A DNA stretch of 64,000 bases from Verrucomicrobiota bacterium. GTDB lineage: Bacteria > Verrucomicrobiota > Verrucomicrobiia > Opitutales > Opitutaceae. Location: contig JACRQG010000031.1 in the NCBI GenBank assembly GCA_016222805.1, forward strand, positions 1 to 64,000, given 5' to 3'. Position 1 is the stretch's first letter. Every line of letters starts with the position of its first letter. The notes under the pieces were generated by a model. It did not search any database. It worked only from the letters and a program-made list of their open reading frames with translations, and was not told where the DNA came from. The position numbers were made by a program, and so were the translations under genes. Below, piece after piece: positions 58,361 to 64,000 of the stretch.

Positions 58361-59197
58361 ATGCGGCTGCCAAAGATGTCGATTGAGCAGTATGCGCTGG
58401 CCCTACGCGCGGAGGGTCAGCGCATTATCGACGTCGGTGGATCATGGTGGCGGGAAGTCCGGCCCTGCTTCTTCCGGCCGGTCCTGCCCTCGCTGGCTTC
58501 GAGCAGCGCGGCGTGCAAGCCGCCGTGGCGCGCGTTGGCTGGAGGGTTTCAGCACGTGCTCGACTCGGAAAGCGGCGCCAACTCCCGGCTCCAGTGCCTC
58601 GTCTTTCCGGAGGCGGAGTCGTACCGACTGGACACCCTGCGGTCATCCCGGCGTTGCCAGGTGCAGGGGGCGGAAGACCGCTTCGCCGTCCGGCCGATTG
58701 AGGGTTCCGAGGAGTTCAAACGGGTGGCGCATCCCGCCTATCTGGACTTCTACCGGAGGACGAACTATTCATACCTCGCCAACCGGGTGAAGCGGGAACG
58801 GTTCGAAGCGTGGTCTGACGCCGTGTTTCGCTTCGAAGCGGCGCGCGTGGTGGGAGCGTTCCAGGGGTCAACGCTGGTGGCCGCAAGCATCTTCCGGGTC
58901 GTGGGCGAAACGATGGTCTACTCGGTGTTTTTCGCCACGGCGGAGGCGATGAAGGAACACGTCTCCAGTCTCATGCTGCACCGGCTCCGGACGATGGCGG
59001 CGGAGAGCGGCGACATCCGGGAGATCTACGTGGGCCTGCGAAAGCGCGGGCGAATCCGCACGATTGATGATTTTTACCTCCAGCGGGGTTGTTCGCTCCA
59101 ATCCCGGCCGGCCCGTCTGTACCTGAATCCGGCGGTGAGGATTTGCCTGAAGACCGTCCGGCCGGACCTGATGCGGGACCTGCTGGGAGAACGCTAG
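58361..59197 (+). CDS. GNAT-like acyltransferase of the surface polymer module
   Basis: The 278-residue protein starts at 58361, or at the in-frame ATG at 58376 (MSIEQYALALRAEGQ). It is soluble. The C-terminal half has an N-acyltransferase feel: YLDFYRRTNYSYLANRVKRE near 127, ARVVGAFQGSTLVAASIFRV near 157 with the central strand pair, then MVYSVFFATAEAMKEHVSSL. The N-terminal part matches no domain I know. It is followed 18 bases later by a GT2 gene and two FemAB-like genes, whose fold it shares in broad terms. The acceptor is unknown. It may add an acyl or aminoacyl group to a polymer precursor. Confidence 0.55.
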   Translation: MRLPKMSIEQYALALRAEGQRIIDVGGSWWREVRPCFFRPVLPSLASSSAACKPPWRALAGGFQHVLDSESGANSRLQCLVFPEAESYRLDTLRSSRRCQVQGAEDRFAVRPIEGSEEFKRVAHPAYLDFYRRTNYSYLANRVKRERFEAWSDAVFRFEAARVVGAFQGSTLVAASIFRVVGETMVYSVFFATAEAMKEHVSSLMLHRLRTMAAESGDIREIYVGLRKRGRIRTIDDFYLQRGCSLQSRPARLYLNPAVRICLKTVRPDLMRDLLGER

Positions 59198-59215
59198 TCC
59201 GGCGAAGGTCGGCCC

Positions 59216-60328
59216 ATGGTGAGCGAAAATCTGAGGAAGCAGGAGGTGGCGCAGGGAGGTGCCGGGGGGGCGTCGGGCGCCATCCGGGACCTCGTGGTTG
59301 TCATTTGCACGCGGAACCGGCGCGAGTCGCTGCGCGTGGTGCTGGAGAGCGTGGACGCGTCTGCCCGGCGGGCTCCGGAATTGCGGGTTGGCGTGTGGGT
59401 GGTGGACAACAACGGCAACGATGGCACGCCGGAGATGCTGGCGAGTTTTCAGGGTGCGATCCAGGTTCGCACGTTGACCGAGCAGCGGCCCGGCAAGGCA
59501 TATGGCCTGAACACGGCCTTGGAGGCGATGGGTACCAGCCGGGCGGACGTCGTCGCATTCCTGGACGACGACATCACGGTGGCCCCCGATTGGGTGCAAG
59601 GAGTGGCGGAGATCTGCCGGCGCCATCCGGAATGTGACATCTTCACCGGCAACAGCCATGTGGTCTGGCCGCAGGAGGAGGTTCCAGAATGGATGAAGGC
59701 GCCCCGCATGCCCGGCTGGGCTTTTTCGGTGGCGGATCGAGGGGCGCAGGATCGAGCCCTTGGTCCGGGAGAATGGGCAACCGGCGGTCACTTCTGGCTG
59801 CGGGGGCGGGTGCTGGCGACGGGGATTCGTTTTGGCCTCCCGCTCAGCGAGGAGTTTGGACCGACGGGGTATGTTTCCGATCCGGACTTCCAGCTGCAGT
59901 TGCAGGCGGTGGGGCTGCGGGGAATGAGCGGCCCGGACGCGCGGGTGGGGCATCGCATCCAAGCCGGATTGACCGACTATCACTCGTTGCGCCGGCGGGC
60001 CGCGGTGGTGGGGCGATCGGTGCCGTATATCCGCTCCACCTATCCGACGTTATTTCGACGGGCGTGGCTGCTGGCTCGATTTCCGCGCCTGTATCGCATC
60101 GCCCACCTCGGACGGTTGGGCGTCGCGGGGCTGCGCTGTGTCGCGATCTGCCTGGTCCCCGTGGCGGGGCTGCGCCGCCCGTGGCTGCTGGAAGGGGTCA
60201 TGCAGTGGCACAACAACCTGGAGGCGGTGCGGCACACTGCGCGAATTCAGCGCCGGCTCCGCGACAACGCCGAGAAGGTCGACGGGTTGCGGAGCCGCTG
60301 GCGGGCGACGCGGAGTGGTCAAGCATGA
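59216..60328 (+). CDS. Family 2 glycosyltransferase
   Basis: The 370-residue protein has a GT-A fold: LVVVICTRNRRESLRVVLES near 26, GVWVVDNNGNDGT near 58, the acceptor-region GKAYGLNTALEAM near 93 and the metal-binding FLDDDITVAPDWV near 115. In the second half ATGGHFWLRGRV and SEEFGPTGYVSDPDF occupy the usual place of the catalytic-base region. The C-terminal part is hydrophobic (VAGLRCVAICLVPVAGL) and may attach to the membrane. GAAGG lies seven bases upstream of the ATG. Its end overlaps the next gene (ATGA), so it is coupled to the FemAB-like gene and probably builds the same surface glycan. Confidence 0.9.
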   Translation: MVSENLRKQEVAQGGAGGASGAIRDLVVVICTRNRRESLRVVLESVDASARRAPELRVGVWVVDNNGNDGTPEMLASFQGAIQVRTLTEQRPGKAYGLNTALEAMGTSRADVVAFLDDDITVAPDWVQGVAEICRRHPECDIFTGNSHVVWPQEEVPEWMKAPRMPGWAFSVADRGAQDRALGPGEWATGGHFWLRGRVLATGIRFGLPLSEEFGPTGYVSDPDFQLQLQAVGLRGMSGPDARVGHRIQAGLTDYHSLRRRAAVVGRSVPYIRSTYPTLFRRAWLLARFPRLYRIAHLGRLGVAGLRCVAICLVPVAGLRRPWLLEGVMQWHNNLEAVRHTARIQRRLRDNAEKVDGLRSRWRATRSGQA

Positions 60329-61518
60329 GCCCTTCCGCACCAATTCCCGGAACAAGAGCCCCGGACGCCCATGAGGAGATTCTCCCGGAAGGCAGGAACT
60401 CGTGGCAGGGATTGGGGGGCGCCTCGCTTTGCCGGGGAGACTCCCGGATCTGGGATGATTTCGTGCTGCAGCATGCGGAACCACACGCCGAGCAACTCTG
60501 CGCCTGGGGGAGGTTGCGGCAGGGCGAGGGTTGGGATCCGTGGCGACTGGAGTTGCGCGATTCCGGCCGGAGAATCCTCGGTGGAGCGCAGATCCTGGAA
60601 CGAAGGGTCGGGCCGGGCGTGAAGATTGGATACGTCGCCCGAGGTCCGCTGGTCGCGGAGGGGTTCGAGCGGCAGGACCTGGTGGCGGAGGCTCTGGCGC
60701 AGGTGGCGCGCCGCCGGAGGCTTTCCTACCTGGCCGTGAGCCTGCCGTACCTTGCGGCCGGTGCGGTCCCATCCCTGGAGCAGGCGGGGTTTCTGCGCCG
60801 CCCGGACACCCTGCCGCCAAGTATCGGCGTGAAGGCGACCATGGTTCTGGATCTCGGCCCGGAAGAGGAGCGGCTGTTCGGAGGATTCCGAAAGAGCCGG
60901 CGCAACGAGATCCGTCGTGGCGAGCGGGCGGGCACCACCGTGCGACCGGGAGAGGCGCGCGATCTTGAGCCGTTCGAGACATTGGTGGAGGCCCTGTGCG
61001 CGCGACGAGGCGTGCGGTCGAACATGCCCGGTCACCATTTTGCCGCGAAGCTTTGGTCCGAGCTTCATCCCTCGGGATTGGCCCAGTTGTTTGTCGCGGA
61101 ATGTCGCGGTGAATTGACCAGCGCCCTGATGGTGCTGACGGGCGGCGCCTGGGCGCGAGCCTGGCGAATCGGCTGGTCGGGTGCGCATGCGAACGCGTTT
61201 CCGACCCAGGTCCTCTTTTGGGAGGCGATCCGGTGGAGCCGACAAAAAGGTTACCGCCATTTCGAGATGGTCGGATTCGATTTGCGGGACGCGACGGAGT
61301 TGGCGGCCGGCCGGCCCGCCGAGGCGCCGTACCATTGCCAGGTGAGCTATTTCAAGGCGGGGTGGGGAGGGCGGGTTCTCCTGCTTCCCGGCGAGTTCTG
61401 CTATTTTCCCCAACCCTGGATCCGCGCCGCCTTGAAGATCGGAGGGCGACGAGTCCTTGAAAGCCGCCTCCTGGGGCGTTTCCTTGAGGCATTGCATGCC
61501 CACAAATCCCGACGCTAG
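60325..61518 (+). CDS. FemAB-like aminoacyl/acyltransferase, copy 1
   Basis: Starting at the ATG overlapping the GT2 stop, the product is 397 residues. It has the two GNAT-fold halves of FemAB proteins: WDDFVLQHAEPHAEQLCAWG near 42, VKIGYVARGPLVAEGFERQD near 94, FGGFRKSRRNEIRRGERAGT near 187 (the RxxIR-type motif of the family) and MVGFDLRDATEL near 315. FemAB proteins use aminoacyl-tRNA to build peptidoglycan bridges. In polysaccharide clusters such as exosortase/PEP-CTERM loci, related proteins act on other polymers. It pairs with a second FemAB-like gene 63 bases downstream. Confidence 0.8.
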   Translation: MSPSAPIPGTRAPDAHEEILPEGRNSWQGLGGASLCRGDSRIWDDFVLQHAEPHAEQLCAWGRLRQGEGWDPWRLELRDSGRRILGGAQILERRVGPGVKIGYVARGPLVAEGFERQDLVAEALAQVARRRRLSYLAVSLPYLAAGAVPSLEQAGFLRRPDTLPPSIGVKATMVLDLGPEEERLFGGFRKSRRNEIRRGERAGTTVRPGEARDLEPFETLVEALCARRGVRSNMPGHHFAAKLWSELHPSGLAQLFVAECRGELTSALMVLTGGAWARAWRIGWSGAHANAFPTQVLFWEAIRWSRQKGYRHFEMVGFDLRDATELAAGRPAEAPYHCQVSYFKAGWGGRVLLLPGEFCYFPQPWIRAALKIGGRRVLESRLLGRFLEALHAHKSRR

Positions 61519-61550
61519 GTGCCAGGGAGGCCCGTCAGCCGTGGAGTCAA

Positions 61551-61564
61551 CCGCCCGCGGGCGG
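61551..61564. repeat. Perfect 14-bp palindrome between the FemAB-like genes
   Basis: CCGCCCGCGGGCGG is a perfect GC-only palindrome 17 bases before the second FemAB-like start. No T-run is present. It could attenuate translation or be a protein-binding site. Confidence 0.35.
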
Positions 61565-61581
61565 GGTCGATTCCTTCATTC

Positions 61582-62733
61582 ATGATTGCCTCCGGACGAG
61601 AAGACGGAGTCCCCCTGCGGGGCTACCGGCCCCTGCGCGGCATGGACGCGGCCCCGCAAGGGATGGACTATGGGCAGACGGCGGAGGTCGCGGACGAGAG
61701 GTGGGACGCCTTCCTTTCGAGCCATGCGTTGGGGCAGTTCCAGCAGTCCTCTCGATGGGCGGAAGGCAAGTGTGACGGCCGCTGGGAAGTCCGAAGGTTC
61801 GTGGCGCACCGGGGAGGGGAGATTGCCGGGGGATTCCAGATGCTGATCCGGCCGACTCGATTCGGGCGAATTGCCTACATCAGCAAGGGCCCGGTGCCGT
61901 GGAGCGATGAGGAGCCGGCGTGGCAGAGCCTCCTGAATGCGGCACTGGGGCTCGCCCGCGAGGAGCGGTTGCGCGCCTTAGTGATCCAGCCGCCCGACGG
62001 CGGCCTCCATGCGGTTCCCCGGCTGGAGGGGCTGGGATTCACCCTTGAGAGTCTTCTGGAAGTCATCGATGCCAGCCTGTGGTTCGATCTGGCCGGCGGT
62101 CCGGAGGAGATCATGCGCCGGATTCCCGGCTACAACCGGACGTTCATCCGGCAGGCGCAAAGGAAAGGGGTCGTGTTGCGAGAGGGAGGCGAGGCGGACA
62201 TCCCGCTCTTCTTCGAACTCATGCGCCAGACCTGCATCCGGCAGCGGGTCGCCCCAAATCCCGGCTCCGAGGCCGAGGTGCGGCGAATCTGGCGGGCGTT
62301 TCAATCCGGCGGGCGCTTCCGCATGGCCTTCGCCGAACACGAAGGCAAGGTACTCGCCACCCTGACGGCCATTCGTTTCGGCGACCGGGTGTCGCTCTGG
62401 AAAAAAGGGTGGACCTCGGAATCGTCGGACCTCCGTCCCAATCACCTCCTGTATTACGACGCGCTGTGCTGGGCCCAGCGGGAAGGAGCGAAGATCTGTG
62501 ATTTCTACTCGCTGCGCCGGGACATCGCCGAGGCGCTGTTGGCAGGTCGTCCCCTGACTGAAGCCCAGTCGCGCAGCCGCGACCGGTTTCACCTGGGGTT
62601 TGGCGGTCGGCCGGTCCTGCTCCCGCCGGCCTACATTCACTTTCGGAGCCCCGTGCTGAGGGTCGCCTACCGCCTGGCCAGGTGGGCGCGAAGCAAGGTG
62701 GGGCCCCGATTGGGGCCCGGCAGCGGCGGGTGA
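61582..62733 (+). CDS. FemAB-like aminoacyl/acyltransferase, copy 2
   Basis: The ATG at 61582 gives 383 residues; the frame is open to a GTG at 61519 directly after the upstream stop, which adds an unlikely Arg/Pro-rich leader. The pattern repeats that of copy 1: RWDAFLSSHALGQFQQSSRW near 40, RIAYISKGPVPWSDEEPAWQ near 95, IMRRIPGYNRTFIRQAQRKG near 173, PNHLLYYDALCWAQREG near 285. The segment SLRRDIAEALLAGRPLTEAQ takes the place of the family's substrate loop. The C-terminus is basic and could touch the membrane. It converges on the last receptor gene with a 63-base gap. Confidence 0.8.
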   Translation: MIASGREDGVPLRGYRPLRGMDAAPQGMDYGQTAEVADERWDAFLSSHALGQFQQSSRWAEGKCDGRWEVRRFVAHRGGEIAGGFQMLIRPTRFGRIAYISKGPVPWSDEEPAWQSLLNAALGLAREERLRALVIQPPDGGLHAVPRLEGLGFTLESLLEVIDASLWFDLAGGPEEIMRRIPGYNRTFIRQAQRKGVVLREGGEADIPLFFELMRQTCIRQRVAPNPGSEAEVRRIWRAFQSGGRFRMAFAEHEGKVLATLTAIRFGDRVSLWKKGWTSESSDLRPNHLLYYDALCWAQREGAKICDFYSLRRDIAEALLAGRPLTEAQSRSRDRFHLGFGGRPVLLPPAYIHFRSPVLRVAYRLARWARSKVGPRLGPGSGG

Positions 62734-62796
62734 CCGGCCAATCGCCGGGAGGCGGCTGGAAGTCCGGGATCCGTTCCAGGCAGGCTTTGCCGCGGA

Positions 62797-64000
62797 TCAG
62801 TATTCGGCCGTCGCCGACAGGGTGAACTTCCGCGGGTCGGGCATCCGGATCGTGCCGGGCACCTGGACGAGGGGATTGGCGGCGAGGCCGCCGATGCGAT
62901 ACGTCGAGTAGGTGTTGTAGATGTGCCGATCCGTATCGAGGACGTTGCTGACGTTGAGCTGGAAGCGCAGGGTGAGGTGGCGATTGAAGCGATACCGGTA
63001 GTTGGCGTGGGCGGCGATCACGTAGTGGCTAAGATTGTACAAGTACTCGTAGGCGCTGGCCAGGGTGCTGGCGATCTTGGCTGGTCCGCGGAGGTTGGCA
63101 CCGACGCCGAAGGACGCACCCCGGAGGAAACCGGTGGCGGCGGTATAGGTGGCGTAGACGTTGGAGGTGTACTTGAAAGTATTGTTGAGTGGAGTGCCGG
63201 GCGTGAGGGAGGCGAGGTACGTGCGAATGGTGGTGAGGTCGTTGTTGACCTGGTTGGGATTGAGGGAGCCGGCGGCCCCGGCCTGCCAGGCGGCGAGGTT
63301 TGCCGCCACGTAGCCCTGGAGGCCGGGCTCGAGGTTGACGGCTGCGGTCTTGGGCAGGGCGAGGTTGAAGGTGAAACGCAGGCTGCGGGTCGGATTGGCC
63401 GTGAGCTCGAACTCATAGCCGTCACCCGTCTGGTCCTGGGTGTCGCGATAGGAGAGCGAGGCGAGATCGGCGCGGGCGAGGTTGGTCCAGATGCGGTTGA
63501 TCTCGGTCGTGCGGGTGCCGTTGATGAGAAGCTTGGCTTGTTCGGAGGTGTAATAGCTGGCGGAGCCCGCAATCCGCCCGTCGAGGAGTTCCAGCTTGAG
63601 GCCAAAATCCCGCCCCTTGCTCCGGGAAAGGTCCGGAGCCGATCCGTCGATCAGATTGGCGCCATTGTTCGGAGCCGCGAAGGTCTCGGAGTAATTGGCA
63701 AAGACGCCGATCCATGGGCGAACGAAGTAGACCGCGCCGGCGTTGCGGCTGACGGGATCGAAGCGGCCGATCGACTTGGCGCCGACCACCGGCACGGGGG
63801 CGGTGGCGCCGACCGGCGTGATCACGGCGCCGAGCTGGGGCAGACCCGTGGTGGCGGCCACCGGGATGCCGGAGGTCGTCTGCTGGGAGTTGGTCACGTC
63901 GTCCCTCCGTGCGCCAATCATGACGGCGAGTCGATCGTTGAAGAAACGACTGGTCGACGCCAGCTGCGCATAGTCGAGGTTCTTGCGCTGGTGGCTGATG
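62797..64000 (-). CDS. TonB-dependent receptor, C-terminal part (cut by the window)
   Basis: The frame is open from the right edge (residues ISHQRKNLDYAQLASTSRFF just inside) to the stop at 62797-62799. About 400 residues of the C-terminal barrel are visible. They include VYFVRPWIGVFANYSETFAA, DFGLKLELLDGRIAGSASYY, GYEFELTANPTRSLRFTFN and the closing aromatic strand DPRKFTLSATAEY. The spacing of these blocks is the same as in the receptors at 26220 and 33904, so it belongs to the same Verrucomicrobiota subfamily. The N-terminus, and thus any STN domain, lies outside the window. Confidence 0.9.
   Translation of the reverse strand, partial: ISHQRKNLDYAQLASTSRFFNDRLAVMIGARRDDVTNSQQTTSGIPVAATTGLPQLGAVITPVGATAPVPVVGAKSIGRFDPVSRNAGAVYFVRPWIGVFANYSETFAAPNNGANLIDGSAPDLSRSKGRDFGLKLELLDGRIAGSASYYTSEQAKLLINGTRTTEINRIWTNLARADLASLSYRDTQDQTGDGYEFELTANPTRSLRFTFNLALPKTAAVNLEPGLQGYVAANLAAWQAGAAGSLNPNQVNNDLTTIRTYLASLTPGTPLNNTFKYTSNVYATYTAATGFLRGASFGVGANLRGPAKIASTLASAYEYLYNLSHYVIAAHANYRYRFNRHLTLRFQLNVSNVLDTDRHIYNTYSTYRIGGLAANPLVQVPGTIRMPDPRKFTLSATAEY

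Overview
The window looks like a high-GC chromosome of an Opitutaceae-type member of the Verrucomicrobiota. Evidence for this: TonB-dependent receptors (TBDRs) that carry a short ELSPFVVTT stretch after the signal peptide, C-terminal repeats of the GFVxAGTGxRTVLxRAVGP type common on secreted proteins of this family, an ECF-sigma/FecR pair beside glycan receptors, and mostly weak Shine-Dalgarno sequences. This placement is inference; no rRNA gene is present to confirm it.

Layout. (1) 1-12775 is the tail half of a prophage or prophage remnant, all on the + strand: tail-tube-like protein, a repeat-rich fibre-like protein, two secreted-looking proteins, a two-frame tail assembly chaperone, tape measure, a minor tail protein, an NlpC/P60 peptidase, a large tail-tip protein and a small coiled-coil protein. 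The order from tape measure to tip matches the siphovirus/gene-transfer-agent scheme. Head genes and integrase are not in view. A tRNA-Ser (13118-13207, -) lies just past its right edge. (2) 13286-21411 is housekeeping: a DUF2851 protein, citramalate synthase (cimA), a secreted DUF4185-like protein, then on the - strand an EVE-domain protein, prephenate dehydrogenase (tyrA) and polyprenyl diphosphate synthase (ispA), then a PIN-TRAM membrane protein and a tRNA-Ala. (3) 21673-49511 is a polysaccharide-utilisation-like region: a Tat-exported Gfo/Idh/MocA oxidoreductase, two large paralogous proteins with beta-propeller repeats at its two ends, two TBDRs on either side of an ECF sigma/FecR pair, and GH43-like, GH105-like, GH127, beta-helix, GH140-like and double beta-helix enzymes. 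(4) 49800-52528 is a mixed block: a Lys/Ala-rich protein with a starch-binding-like C-terminus, a DUF374 acyltransferase, an unknown protein and an RDD membrane protein. (5) 52660-55602 is a third TBDR with a carboxypeptidase-regulatory-like N-domain. (6) 55693-62733 looks like a cell-surface glycan or polymer module: carbamoyltransferase, two related DUF5989-type mini membrane proteins, GNAT-like protein, GT2 glycosyltransferase and two FemAB-like proteins. (7) A fourth TBDR is cut off by the right edge.

How the parts may work together. The STN-bearing TBDR (33904) is the type that signals through FecR to the sigma factor encoded at 30563-31174. A 27-nt box matching at 21 positions, with all six differences transitions, lies just upstream of both receptors of the glycan locus. 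It has ECF-promoter geometry, so the locus may be a self-contained sense-and-import circuit for a plant- or algal-type polysaccharide. The two propeller proteins at the ends of this region (23109 and 46338) are clear distant paralogues that I cannot place firmly in a known enzyme family. They are the best candidates for undescribed catalytic activity here.
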